DNA of 64,000 bases from assembly GCF_040834005.1 (NCBI RefSeq), contig NZ_CP162129.1:4054001-4118000 (forward strand), read 5' to 3'. Shown here piece by piece: positions 1-8,271 of this stretch. The stretch is from Paenibacillus sp. PL2-23. Lineage in GTDB: Bacteria > Bacillota > Bacilli > Paenibacillales > Paenibacillaceae. Position numbers and translations under genes: made by a program. The notes beneath the pieces are model-generated. The model searched no databases, had not been told where the DNA came from, and worked only from the letters and a program-made list of their open reading frames with translations. The first letter of the stretch is position 1. Each line of letters starts with the position of its first letter.

Positions 1-48
1 CATTACCGTCAATAACATTCCAACAATCGGCTTGAACCAACTCTTCAT
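1..48 (-). CDS. Partial 5' end of unknown membrane or secreted protein
   Basis: An ATG at 48 on the minus strand is preceded by a GGGGTG ribosome site about 6 nt upstream. It opens a reading frame that runs off the window edge. The visible residues begin MKSWFKPIVGMLLTV, a positively charged start followed by a hydrophobic run, as in a signal peptide or first membrane helix. Only 16 codons are visible, so the product cannot be named and the gene itself is a probable call rather than a certain one. Confidence 0.45.
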   Translation of the reverse strand, partial: MKSWFKPIVGMLLTVM

Positions 49-197
49 ACATACACCCCTTCAATTTTTGTAAGCGTGTGCTAAACATAGTATTCTTTCT
101 GTTGATGCTGCGCAAACATCATAACATCACTATGTTTAATGCTATTGTAACTACCTTTGTATGCGTTTGCAATACTTTTTTTAAGAATCTTTTTTGA

Positions 198-259
198 GGC
201 AACAGATAGACAACTCGCTTGATGCACGAAATCGCTTGGACTGCACATCAAGCGTTGCC
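198..259. terminator. Nested inverted repeat downstream of the ABC-2 operon
   Basis: An outer pair GGCAAC (198-203) and GTTGCC (254-259) encloses GCTTGATG (217-224) and CATCAAGC (246-253). It lies just past the last ABC-2 permease stop codon, so a transcription end is plausible. However, no T-run follows on the minus strand, and the short TTTT lies on the plus strand. Confidence 0.35.
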
Positions 260-274
260 TTTTCTACAACGGTC

Positions 275-1057
275 CTAAGAACCCGTCGAACGGTAATGCC
301 GGACGCCGAATTGCCAGATGAACAAGCATGGAATAAGGAACAGCGCACCGCCAAAGGTGAAAAGCATCGGCAGCAGCTCGCTGCCCTCCCTTTTGTCAAG
401 CAGATACATAAGCGGCAAGTAGCTGACGGCGCCAAACGGAATGATGAATGTAAAAAAACGCGTCACCCACTTCTCGTAAATGCTCAAAGGATATTGCGCC
501 ATCTCCCGTCCTCCGTCCGTGAACACGTTCGCAACCTCAAGCGCCTGAATCGTCCAGAAGCAGAACGTCGCGGCCAGGATGAATATGCCCGTAAATATAA
601 ACACGCCGTTTGCTATCATAAGTCCAAGCGTCAGCAGCTTGGGGATAGTCCAGATCGCAGGCAAGCTCGCCACCGACCAGACCAGCACAAACATGCTTTG
701 GAGCAGCCTGCCGATTCTTGTGAACTCGAACTTGGAGCCCAGCACCTGCAGCGCCGTGCTTCGCGGCCTGACCAGCAGCCGGTCGAAGTCGCCTTTGCCC
801 ACAAGCGAGGAGAACGCGTCGAACCCTCGGGCGAAGCATTCGCTAAGCGAGAAGGACAGATGGATGATCGCGAAGCATAACGCCACCTCGAAGAAGCTCC
901 AGCCCTTCAGCTGACCGAACCGGTCGAACATGAGGTACAGCCCGGCGAATACCATAAACGGAATAAAAAACTGCCCAATGCTCATGAGCCAGAACGAGGT
1001 GCGGTACTGCATCTGCGATTTTAGATGGATGTTCAAATATTTGAAATAAAGTCGCAT
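275..1057 (-). CDS. ABC-2 family exporter permease (second of two)
   Basis: 260 residues with about six hydrophobic segments, resembling the ABC-2 permease family formerly called DUF990 (PF06182 type). It is the last gene of a three-gene operon with another permease and an ATPase, and its start lies 6 nt after the upstream permease stop. The two permeases probably form a heterodimeric membrane channel driven by the ATPase. Exporters of this kind move drugs, lipids or peptides, but the sequence gives no hint of the substrate. Family call is firm; substrate unknown. Confidence 0.85.
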   Translation of the reverse strand: MRLYFKYLNIHLKSQMQYRTSFWLMSIGQFFIPFMVFAGLYLMFDRFGQLKGWSFFEVALCFAIIHLSFSLSECFARGFDAFSSLVGKGDFDRLLVRPRSTALQVLGSKFEFTRIGRLLQSMFVLVWSVASLPAIWTIPKLLTLGLMIANGVFIFTGIFILAATFCFWTIQALEVANVFTDGGREMAQYPLSIYEKWVTRFFTFIIPFGAVSYLPLMYLLDKREGSELLPMLFTFGGALFLIPCLFIWQFGVRHYRSTGS

Positions 1058-1063
1058 GTCCTC

Positions 1064-1867
1064 TTACCCTCCTTGCACAACAACTGCCCGAAGCGCCTTG
1101 CGCATCAGCAATCGTCCCATGATGACGAGAGCAGCCAGCCATAACAGCTGAACAGCTACACCCCATGCCGCTTCCGATACGGGAATATGTCCGGAATACA
1201 CGCGGAACGGGAAGTCCGCCGTCCACCGAAACGGCAAGATGTAAGCGATGGTCTGCAGCCAATCCGGCATTAGCGGCACGGGAATAACCATCCCCGCCAG
1301 AAATTCGCCCGCAACCGAGATCATGAGGATGGAGCCAATGGGTGACATTGTCCAGAATACCGAGATATATATGAGCATAGAGATGGCCACAATGACGAGC
1401 AGTCCTAGCACCAGCGTGACCACAAACAGAAGAAACGACGCCAAGGATGGCGGCACGCCCATTCGGTACGGCTCCGGAAGCAGGAGCGTGATGAGCAGGA
1501 TCGGAAAGCAGCGCAGAAGCGCGCTCGCCACCCGCTGCGCCATCAGCTTCGAATACCAATGGGGATACAAGTCCATTGGTCTGCACAGCTCGTAAGCAAT
1601 ATTGCCGCTCGTAATAAGCTCGAACAGCTCCTGATCGCGAAACCATAACATAATAAAGGATAAAAAAATCTGCTGCAGCCACACATATGTAATCAAATCC
1701 TCCATAGAGATAGGGACGCTGCCGGAGCTGCCCGCGTAGAATGCCGCGAAGATCATAATGAATACAAATCCGAAGAACAGCTGGGTAGCCATGCCTGCCA
1801 GAGCAGCCGCCCTGTACTGCATTCCGTTGATGAACCGAAGCCGCCAGATCGAGACATAAGCCTTCAT
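1064..1867 (-). CDS. ABC-2 family exporter permease (first of two)
   Basis: 267 residues, mostly hydrophobic, with an N-terminal cytoplasmic stretch before the first membrane helix and about six predicted helices, as in ABC-2 type permeases. Its ATG overlaps the stop of the upstream ATPase by 4 nt (ATGA), which suggests translational coupling and a fixed ATPase-permease stoichiometry. It pairs with the following permease. The conserved charged motif around residues 87-100 (GNIAYELCRPMDLYP) matches the LLVRPRS region of the partner and is typical of this family. Substrate unknown. Confidence 0.87.
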   Translation of the reverse strand: MKAYVSIWRLRFINGMQYRAAALAGMATQLFFGFVFIMIFAAFYAGSSGSVPISMEDLITYVWLQQIFLSFIMLWFRDQELFELITSGNIAYELCRPMDLYPHWYSKLMAQRVASALLRCFPILLITLLLPEPYRMGVPPSLASFLLFVVTLVLGLLVIVAISMLIYISVFWTMSPIGSILMISVAGEFLAGMVIPVPLMPDWLQTIAYILPFRWTADFPFRVYSGHIPVSEAAWGVAVQLLWLAALVIMGRLLMRKALRAVVVQGG

Positions 1868-2859
1868 ATCCCATGCTCCTCGTACAGCTCGACGATCATC
1901 TCCTCGATGTCCTTGGACGCCACCGCTATGTCGACAATCTCGACCGAACGGGACAGCGCAGCCACAATGTCCGCCAGCACGATCCCCTCCGTGTCGAAGC
2001 TATAGACCGCTCGCTCCTGGGACCATTCCTGCAGCGTTGCACCGGGTATGCCGATCGGGTCAGACGATCCTCTGTAATCAACCGTCACCGTTCTGCCGGT
2101 GCCGAACCGTTCGCGGAGCTCCTCCAGCGAGCCGTCATAGAGCAGAGAGCCTTTGCCGATCATGAGCAGGCGGCTTGCCAGCGCTTCAATATCGTTCATG
2201 TCATGTGTGGTCAAAATAACGGTGACGCCCTGCTCCTTATTCAGCGTCTTGATGAAGCTGCGCACCGCCAGCTTGCTGACGGCGTCGAGTCCGATCGTCG
2301 GCTCGTCGAGGAACAGGAGCTTGGGGCTGTGCAGCAGCGACGCCGCGATCTCGCAACGCATCCGCTGCCCCAGGCTTAGCTGCCTGACCGGCATCTGAAG
2401 GATTGATGCGAGATCTAGCATATCGGTCAGCATCGCAACATTTTGCCTATACTTGGGCTCCGGAATCCTGTAAATATCCCTTAGCAGCTCGAAGGAGTCG
2501 AGAACTGGCACATCCCACCATAGCTGCGAGCGCTGTCCGAATACAACGCCGATGTGTTTGACATATTCCGTCCGGTCCTTCCAGGGCGTATAGCCCATAA
2601 CCGAGCAGCTGCCGCCGTCCGGCACTAGAATGCCGCTCATCACTTTGATCGTAGTGGATTTGCCTGCGCCGTTCGGTCCGATATACCCTACAATCTCTCC
2701 TTCGCCGATGGTGAACGAAATATCCTTCAGCGCTTCCACAACCGTATGCCTCCGAACGAACAGCGCCTTAGCCGCTTCCTTCAGACCCGCCGTCCTTGTC
2801 GCTACCTTAAAGCTTTTGCCGATCCCTTCCAGCCGAATCCATTCCTTGTTCCGACTCAT
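1864..2859 (-). CDS. ABC exporter ATP-binding protein (NatA-like)
   Basis: 331-residue ATPase. Walker A GPNGAGKST is at residues 61-69, the signature LSLGQ at 161-165 and Walker B LLFLDEP at 181-187, followed by a switch histidine in TTHD. The approximately 100-residue C-terminal extension after the nucleotide-binding domain is common in ATPases of ABC-2 exporters. It is the first gene of the operon and drives the two permeases downstream. GTCT-rich non-coding DNA lies upstream; no regulator is adjacent. Function as an exporter ATPase is secure; the cargo is not known. Confidence 0.92.
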   Translation of the reverse strand: MSRNKEWIRLEGIGKSFKVATRTAGLKEAAKALFVRRHTVVEALKDISFTIGEGEIVGYIGPNGAGKSTTIKVMSGILVPDGGSCSVMGYTPWKDRTEYVKHIGVVFGQRSQLWWDVPVLDSFELLRDIYRIPEPKYRQNVAMLTDMLDLASILQMPVRQLSLGQRMRCEIAASLLHSPKLLFLDEPTIGLDAVSKLAVRSFIKTLNKEQGVTVILTTHDMNDIEALASRLLMIGKGSLLYDGSLEELRERFGTGRTVTVDYRGSSDPIGIPGATLQEWSQERAVYSFDTEGIVLADIVAALSRSVEIVDIAVASKDIEEMIVELYEEHGI

Positions 2860-3008
2860 TTCCTGTATATCCTCCTGTACGTATTCCGCCCGATTCGCAG
2901 CGTGCAGAGCGACATCACCGGCCTCTTACCGTCCATTGCCAAAAATAGCGGGAAAAAGAATATACACGATTTTACAGGAAATGTATAGTGTTTTTTTGCA
3001 GAGCAAGA

Positions 3009-3047
3009 AGGACAGCCTTCGTCGAAGTCGAGGCTGTCCTATCTTTT
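3009..3047 (+). terminator. Orphan intrinsic terminator
   Basis: Stem AGGACAGCCT (3009-3018) with AGGCTGTCCT (3031-3040), then ATCTTTTTT on the plus strand. No plus-strand gene precedes it, so it may be the remains of a lost gene or the end of a small transcript. On the minus strand the downstream side is not T-rich, so it is a poor end for the frameshifted gene at 3085-3323. Confidence 0.6.
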
Positions 3048-3084
3048 TTACATATCATATTCTAGCAGTCGGGTAATAGCGTCG

Positions 3085-3323
3085 TCATGACTCTATTGCT
3101 TGTATGAAAATCGAGAGTAGTGTAAAGAAAAAAAGCAAAACATACGATACGATGTAATATTTGTCCCGCTCGCCTTTTTTCGATGCAACGATGTTAAATA
3201 TAATCAAAATCAGTGTAATGATACTAAGTATGATATGTATTCATATACTAAAAATCTAACCATTGCACCTAATGCTAAGATCGACAAAAAATATATTCTT
3301 AAGTTTGAAAATTTAAATCTCAT
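3085..3323 (-). pseudogene. Frameshifted small membrane protein gene
   Basis: A good ribosome site (GGAGAGGTG) precedes an ATG at 3323. The frame codes for one hydrophobic helix (MRFKFSNLRIYFLSILALG) and stops at 3210. In a second frame, overlapping around 3215-3235, coding continues through two more hydrophobic segments separated by KKGERDKYY and ends with SIFIQAIES and TGA at 3085-3087. The total of 239 nt is one short of a whole number of codons, so a one-base deletion or sequencing error fits. The layout (three helices, about 78 residues, short charged loop) recalls small DUF3953-like membrane proteins; that match is a guess. Confidence 0.5.
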
Positions 3324-3975
3324 GCTTGGCACCTCTCCGATTTTAGAAGCTTCATCATTCCTTATATCCAACGTATCTATTTTAATCGCTGTATTTAATT
3401 GGTAACACGCAAAGTTGATTAGTATTTTCCGAAATGGCATTTGCGTGAGCATTTTGTCGCTTGAAACAATTGTCGATCTCCGTTAGGCGACCAGTTACCT
3501 ATCGTGCGGGGCGGGGCAGGGCAGGGCAGCTAGAAATTGATGTAAATGTACAGTATTTTTTATAGTCTATTGCTCAAATGTAGAAATTACTGCGATTGTG
3601 CATCATTTTGAAGGCTATCAAAGACATATACGGTTAAAGGCACCTAAATCCTGCACATTTGCATCAATTTGAGCCTAATTGGACCAAACGAGCATAAATT
3701 GCTGCAGATACGCCGGATTTAATCAGCGTGAGCATTATTGTGTACTCAACTAAACAATCTGGAGGATGGTGTAATTTATGATATACGGGTTGCGTTGGTG
3801 GCATCATTTGCGATGAATGAACAAACTACTCCTGTATATTTGCGGGGTAATTGGATTGGGATTAGCTAGTTGAGGATTGGTCCATTCGTTACAACGAAAC
3901 GAGCAAATCGTTTTAGATTGTTTAAGCATTATATTACGGGTAATTGTCATAAAATAATACGAATCCATGCAACAC
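3324..3975. other. AT-rich gene-poor intergenic stretch
   Basis: No gene with a credible ribosome site and conserved product could be supported here. It holds a G-rich short tandem run near 3505-3530 (repeats of GGGCA), short repeats of GCATCAwTTTG at 3600, 3661 and 3801, and a 12-codon ORF beginning at 3778 with no recognisable features. The base composition is clearly lower in GC than the flanking genes. Confidence 0.6.
3600..3810 (+). repeat. Three copies of a GCATCAwTTTG short repeat
   Basis: Near-identical words occur at 3600-3615 (GCATCATTTTGAAGGC), 3661-3675 (GCATCAATTTGAGCC) and 3801-3810 (GCATCATTTG). They sit in non-coding DNA and could belong to a dispersed intergenic repeat, but copy number elsewhere cannot be seen from this window. 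Confidence 0.35.
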
Positions 3976-4024
3976 AAAGAGGCACAGTCTCCTCCATGAT
4001 CTTGGAGGTCTGTGCCTCTTTTTT
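3976..4024 (-). terminator. Bidirectional-type terminator after kduD
   Basis: Twelve-base stem AAAGAGGCACAG (3976-3987) with CTGTGCCTCTTT (4010-4021), with an inner CCTCC/GGAGG pairing. On the minus strand it follows the kduD stop by 23 nt and ends in CTCTTTGTGTTG. On the plus strand it ends in TTTTTT. Confidence 0.8.
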
Positions 4025-4046
4025 GCAAGCCTATCTATCTCTTACC

Positions 4047-4802
4047 CTATCGGACGAGCCAGCCGCCGTCCACGGCCAGAATGTGGCCGTTCATGTAATC
4101 GGAAGCCGCCGACGCGAGGAATACCGCTGGACCGACCAGGTCCTCGGACGTTCCCCAGCGTCCTGCCGGGATGCGCTGGAGGATCTGAACGCTGCGAACC
4201 GGATCTTCGCGAAGCGCCTCGGTGTTGTCCGTGCTCATGTAGCCCGGCGCAATTGCATTGACCTGCAGCCCCTTCGCAGCCCATTCGTTCGCCAGCGCCT
4301 TCGTCAGGCCGGCGACCGCGTGCTTGCTGGAGGTATAGCCCGGCACGGTGATGCCGCCTTGGTAGCTCAGCATCGACGCAACGTTGATAATTTTGCCCGA
4401 GCCTTGCTCGATCATATGTCTGCCTGCCAGCTGGGAGAGGACGAAGACGGAATTGAGATTCACGTCCAGCACCTCCTGCCAGTCCTCAAAGCTGTGATCG
4501 GCTGCTGGCGTACGGCGAATAATGCCTGCATTGTTGACCAGAATGTCAAGACCGCCGAGGCCTTCAATCGTTTTCTCCACGATGGCCTGAAGCTGCGTAC
4601 GATCGCCTACGTCCGCTTGAATCGCAATAGCCTTGCGTCCCATAGCCTGGATACGGGCAACCGCCTTGTCCGCTGGCGTGCGATTCGTGACCAGCGCTAC
4701 GTCGGCGCCCGCCTCCGCCAAACCGATGGCAATCGCCTCGCCGAGCCCTCTGCCTGCTCCCGTCACGATGGCGCGTTTGCCCGTCAGATCAAATAACCCC
4801 AT
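4047..4802 (-). CDS. kduD: 2-deoxy-D-gluconate 3-dehydrogenase (KduD-type SDR)
   Basis: A 251-residue classical short-chain dehydrogenase. The cofactor motif TGAGRGLG begins at residue 14, NNAG is at 90-93, and the catalytic Ser143, Tyr156 and Lys160 are present. KduD reduces 2,5-diketo-3-deoxygluconate to 2-keto-3-deoxygluconate in pectin and unsaturated uronate breakdown, directly after the KduI step. Its place two bases after a DeoR regulator and downstream of kduI supports this assignment over other SDR roles such as gluconate 5-dehydrogenase. Last gene of the operon, followed by a strong terminator. Confidence 0.9.
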   Translation of the reverse strand: MGLFDLTGKRAIVTGAGRGLGEAIAIGLAEAGADVALVTNRTPADKAVARIQAMGRKAIAIQADVGDRTQLQAIVEKTIEGLGGLDILVNNAGIIRRTPAADHSFEDWQEVLDVNLNSVFVLSQLAGRHMIEQGSGKIINVASMLSYQGGITVPGYTSSKHAVAGLTKALANEWAAKGLQVNAIAPGYMSTDNTEALREDPVRSVQILQRIPAGRWGTSEDLVGPAVFLASAASDYMNGHILAVDGGWLVR

Positions 4803-4804
4803 CT

Positions 4805-5599
4805 CTACACCTTACCTTTCCCTCGTTTGCCGCCTCTTGGCAGCTCAGCTTTCAATATTCGCAGCCCGCTTGCCGCATATTTGGCTTCCACCTCTGGCGC
4901 GATGCCTTCATCCGTAATAATGCTGTACGTTTCATCCAGACTGCCGTACGTAATAAGCGCGCCCTTATCGAACTTGCTGTGATCCGCAAGAATATATACC
5001 TGCTTGGCATTGTCCAGATACAGCCGCTTCAGCTTGGCCAGCTCCTCGGTGAATATGGTTAGTCCATATTCCAGATGAATGCCGGTCGTCGACAGGAACA
5101 GCTTGTGAATGTTCAAGCGGTTAATCCACTCCTGCGATTCGCCGCCGATAAGCATATTATGATGACGGTAACCGCCAGGCACCACCAGACGGACGGCCTC
5201 CTTCATTGTCAGCTCGCGGATAATGAGCAAATCGTTGGTCAGCACCGTCAGCGGCATGTTCGGCAGAAGCTTGGCCAGCTCCAGTGTTGAGCTTCCGGCA
5301 TCCAGCGCAATAATATCATTCGGCTCGATGCAGCTTAGCGCCAGCTCAGCAATAGCCGCCTTCTCTTGCTGGTGCTTCGCATTCGGAATTTGAAGAGGGA
5401 GCAGGCTGTCCTCGTTGCCCTGCTCCATAACGGCTCCGCCGTGTGTACGCCGGAGCAGCCCCTTCTCCTCCAGCTTCTCCAGATCCTCGCGCACCGTCTT
5501 TTCGGTTACCTGGAACAGCTCGCTCAGCTCCGATACCTTGACGGCGCCGCTCTGCTCCAGCCTCTCCAATATGATGCGATGTCTCTCAGCCGCAAGCAT
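4805..5599 (-). CDS. DeoR/GlpR family transcriptional regulator
   Basis: 264 residues. An N-terminal winged helix-turn-helix (about residues 5-57) contains the signature VKVSELSELFQVTEKTVRED, followed by a DeoR-type sugar-phosphate sensor domain with the motif DAGSSTLELAKLL. DeoR proteins usually repress a catabolic operon and are released by a phosphorylated sugar. It sits between kduI and kduD on the same transcript, so it most likely controls the uronate pathway, with 2-keto-3-deoxygluconate or its phosphate as a likely effector (inference). No start alternatives compete. Confidence 0.9.
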   Translation of the reverse strand: MLAAERHRIILERLEQSGAVKVSELSELFQVTEKTVREDLEKLEEKGLLRRTHGGAVMEQGNEDSLLPLQIPNAKHQQEKAAIAELALSCIEPNDIIALDAGSSTLELAKLLPNMPLTVLTNDLLIIRELTMKEAVRLVVPGGYRHHNMLIGGESQEWINRLNIHKLFLSTTGIHLEYGLTIFTEELAKLKRLYLDNAKQVYILADHSKFDKGALITYGSLDETYSIITDEGIAPEVEAKYAASGLRILKAELPRGGKRGKGKV

Positions 5600-5636
5600 C
5601 CGGCTTCCCCCTCCGTGAATGGTTCATGGAGCCATT

Positions 5637-6467
5637 CTACTTCAGTTCGCTAGCCTGAACAACATCCATATCGGTAAATGTATAATTTTCGCCGGCCATC
5701 GACCAGCAGAAGGTGTAATTGCTTGTGCCTACGCCGGAGTGGATGGACCATGGCGGCGAAATAATAGCCTGATCATTCGCTACAACCAGATGTCTCGTCT
5801 CCGAAGGCTCGCCCATCATATGGAAGACGCGCGTCTCTTCAGCCATATCGAAGTACAGATACGCTTCCATACGGCGGTCATGCACATGGGAAGGCATTGT
5901 GTTCCATACGCTTCCGGCCTGCAGGCTTGTCACGCCCAGCATCAGCTGGCAGCTTTGAATCCCGTCTGCGTGAATATATTTGTACAAGACACGTTCGTTC
6001 GACGTTTCCTGGGAGCCGAGGTTCAGCGGATTTGCTTCCTCTCTCGTCATCTTGCGAGTTGGCAGCTCAGCATGCGCCAGTGCGGAGCAGAAGTACAGCT
6101 TGGCCGGGTTGGCGGAGTCCTTGCTCGCCAGCTTCACGTCGCGCTTGCCTTTACCAACGTACAATACATCAAGCTTGTCCAGCTCGTAAGCTTCTCCGTC
6201 GACAGTAATAACGGCCGGACCTCCGATGCTCAGGAAGCCGATCTCGCGGCGCTCAAGGAAATATTCCGTTTTCAGCGTAGCAGCCGCTTCCAGAACCAGC
6301 TCTTCACCAATCGGCTGGGCGCCTCCCACTACCATACGATCATAATGTGTATAGACCATCTTGATCTGGCCTTCCTCGAACAGCGTTGGGATCAAAAACT
6401 CCTGACGCAGACGCGTCGTATCGTATTGCTTAACATCCGTTGGATTAGTTGTGTGACGAACTTCCAT
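5637..6467 (-). CDS. kduI: 5-dehydro-4-deoxy-D-glucuronate isomerase
   Basis: 276 residues, the normal length for KduI. The zinc ligands His194, His196, Glu201 and His243 are all present in the motifs HVHDRRMEAY and SIHSG, matching the E. coli protein with a two-residue offset. It converts 5-keto-4-deoxyuronate to 2,5-diketo-3-deoxygluconate, made by lyases acting on pectin or glycosaminoglycans, and feeds KduD. First gene of the kduI-deoR-kduD operon, with an AGGAGG ribosome site before the ATG. The upstream region carries repeats that may be the DeoR operator. Confidence 0.95.
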   Translation of the reverse strand: MEVRHTTNPTDVKQYDTTRLRQEFLIPTLFEEGQIKMVYTHYDRMVVGGAQPIGEELVLEAAATLKTEYFLERREIGFLSIGGPAVITVDGEAYELDKLDVLYVGKGKRDVKLASKDSANPAKLYFCSALAHAELPTRKMTREEANPLNLGSQETSNERVLYKYIHADGIQSCQLMLGVTSLQAGSVWNTMPSHVHDRRMEAYLYFDMAEETRVFHMMGEPSETRHLVVANDQAIISPPWSIHSGVGTSNYTFCWSMAGENYTFTDMDVVQASELK

Positions 6468-6512
6468 TCTTTATTACCTCCTCATAATTGAGAAACTCAT
6501 GTAACTGTATGA

Positions 6513-6533
6513 GTTCGTTTGTTTGTGTTCGAA
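6513..6533. promoter_or_regulatory. Possible DeoR-type operator upstream of kduI
   Basis: About 45 nt before the kduI start the sequence holds two GTTCG words (6513-6517, 6527-6531) around repeated GTTTGT units. Phased repeats of this kind are typical DeoR/GlpR operators, and the kdu DeoR gene is next door. No binding data; the position is an inference. Confidence 0.35.
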
Positions 6534-6679
6534 TACAATATAACACACATTTTCAAACTTAAAAAGAACAAAATAATACATCCAACCCCTCAGTATCACA
6601 ATGTCATTCGAAACTTGCATACAAATTCATGTTGTTGTATATTTATACATTATAATCCCAAGGATCGGAGTGATTCATA

Positions 6680-7939
6680 GTGAACGCAAGCGTCTCCCTC
6701 AGCCATCACACACTGGACATAGAGCAGCCATCCCTTCAGCCAACGGACGAATTGCTGGCAGCGGCCAAACAACATATCCTCTTCACCGCGAACCGCCCGG
6801 ATATCGTCATGGCGAGAGGCGAAGGCATGATGATCTACGATACAGAAGGCAAAGGCTATCTCGACTTTATTGGAGGCTGGGCGGTGAATAGCCTTGGCCA
6901 TTCCCCGGCAGTGCTTCAGGAAGCGCTCGCCCGGCAAGCGTCCCAGCTAGTGCACGCCAGTCCCGGGTTCTATAATGAGCCCCAGGTGAAATTCGCCGAG
7001 CTGCTATGCCAAGTCAGCGGTATGGACAAAGTTTTCTTCGCCAGCACGGGGGCAGAGGCGAACGAAAGCGCCGTGAAGCTGGCCCGCAAGCACGGCGCGC
7101 TTCATCTGGACGGCGCCTGCGAGATCATTACGCTGACGAACAGCTTCCATGGACGCACGCTTGCCATGATGTCGGCTACGGGCAAGCCGCAGTGGGGACC
7201 GCTGTTCGCGCCTAAGGTTGACGGCTTCATTCATGTGCCGATCAACGATCTCGACGCTTGCTTCGCCGCGGTCACGAACCGGACCTGCGCTATTATGGTG
7301 GAGCTTGTGCAGGGCGAAGGAGGCGTACATGCGTTAAGCGAGGCCTACCTCTACGGCTTGCGCAAAATATGTGATATGTACGGCATCCTTCTAATCTTCG
7401 ACGAGGTGCAGACCGGCCTGGGCCGAACCGGCAAGCTGTTCGCCTACGAGCATTACGGAATTCAACCCGACATTCTTACGCTGGGCAAGGGAATTGGTGC
7501 AGGCTTTCCGCTCTCCGCGATGCTGACCAAGGCCAGATTCGATCTGTTCCAGCCTGGCGATCAAGGAGGCACGTATACAGGACAGCCGCTCGGTATGGCA
7601 GCCGGACTGGCGGTGCTGCAGGAGCTGCTGGAGCGGGATTTGGCTGCCAGTGCCGACAAGCATGGCCATGAGCTGATCAGCAGGCTGGAGGAGCTGACTG
7701 CGACTTATCCCATCACAGACGTGCGCGGCAAAGGCCTGCTCATTGCGTTCGATGTGCCGGAAGGTATGGCGCCGAAGCTCGCCTCGGCATGTATGGAGCG
7801 AGGGCTGCTTATTAACGCGACGAGAGCGTCCACAATCAGGCTGATGCCCGCCCTCATCGTGCAGACCCAGCATATCGAAGCAATGGTCTCGATATTACGT
7901 CTTGCCTTCGACCACCTATTATCCAGTCATGATGGATAA
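6680..7939 (+). CDS. Class III aminotransferase (acetylornithine aminotransferase-like)
   Basis: 419-residue PLP enzyme of aminotransferase class III. It shows the PLP-phosphate motif STGAEANESAVKLAR (residues 122-136), the FHGRT motif, DEVQTGLGRTG (241-251) and the Schiff-base Lys270 in LTLGKGIGAGFPL. The closest group is acetylornithine/succinylornithine transaminases (ArgD), but no arginine genes are adjacent, so another amino donor or acceptor is possible. GTG start chosen for the GGAGTGAT ribosome site 5 nt upstream. It is divergent from kduI and stands alone apart from the short ORF after it. Confidence 0.85.
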   Translation: MNASVSLSHHTLDIEQPSLQPTDELLAAAKQHILFTANRPDIVMARGEGMMIYDTEGKGYLDFIGGWAVNSLGHSPAVLQEALARQASQLVHASPGFYNEPQVKFAELLCQVSGMDKVFFASTGAEANESAVKLARKHGALHLDGACEIITLTNSFHGRTLAMMSATGKPQWGPLFAPKVDGFIHVPINDLDACFAAVTNRTCAIMVELVQGEGGVHALSEAYLYGLRKICDMYGILLIFDEVQTGLGRTGKLFAYEHYGIQPDILTLGKGIGAGFPLSAMLTKARFDLFQPGDQGGTYTGQPLGMAAGLAVLQELLERDLAASADKHGHELISRLEELTATYPITDVRGKGLLIAFDVPEGMAPKLASACMERGLLINATRASTIRLMPALIVQTQHIEAMVSILRLAFDHLLSSHDG

Positions 7940-7996
7940 GCCGCTCCGCATACGATATTTTGAATCGTAACGCGTGTGCGCCAGGAGGGCTTTGTC

Positions 7997-8215
7997 TTGT
8001 TGAACCGATGGAATAAGGCCGGAAGAAGGGACTGCTTTACGGTCTATATTATACCCGCATGGAAGTGGAAGGAATTTATCGCGTTCGAATTAATTGGAGG
8101 AACCGCCTTCTATCTCATTGGCAAGCTGATGACCCACTCCGAATGGTTCAGCATTGCCTTCAATATGGCGGGACCGCAGATGCTGAAGCATACGTTCGCG
8201 GCTTTCCGCGCTTAA
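7997..8215 (+). CDS. Small hypothetical protein (72 aa, TTG start)
   Basis: A strong AGGAGGG (7983-7989) lies 7 nt before a TTG, giving a 72-residue basic-then-hydrophobic peptide. An in-frame GTG at 7976 would put the ribosome site inside the gene, so TTG is preferred. The middle (FIAFELIGGTAFYLIGKLM) could be a single amphipathic or membrane helix. It follows the aminotransferase by 57 nt and is followed by an inverted repeat. I do not recognise the family. Confidence 0.55.
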   Translation: MLNRWNKAGRRDCFTVYIIPAWKWKEFIAFELIGGTAFYLIGKLMTHSEWFSIAFNMAGPQMLKHTFAAFRA

Positions 8216-8222
8216 ATCACAA

Positions 8223-8258
8223 ACGCCTGCAAGGGAGGCTTCCTCTCCATGCAGGCGT
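8223..8258. terminator. Hairpin between convergent genes
   Basis: Nine-base arms ACGCCTGCA (8223-8231) and TGCAGGCGT (8250-8258) sit exactly between the ends of the plus-strand small ORF and the minus-strand ThuA gene. T-runs are weak on both sides. Confidence 0.55.
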
Positions 8259-8271
8259 CAATCGGACTTTG

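Noticed and set aside
198..259. Nested hairpin as a riboswitch
   Set aside because: It lies after the last gene of the operon rather than before one, and no ligand-pocket motif is visible.
843..1874. Minus-strand open frame of about 343 codons overlapping the two ABC-2 permeases
   Set aside because: Out of frame with both permeases and lacks domain features; the permease frames have membrane helices and correct spacing.
3500..3535. G-rich GGGCA run as a possible CRISPR or satellite
   Set aside because: Only about four imperfect units, with no spacers of regular length and no cas genes.
3778..3816. Twelve-codon plus-strand ORF with GGAGG upstream
   Set aside because: The ribosome-site spacing is too large and the peptide has no features; it might be a leader peptide, but there is no downstream plus-strand gene.
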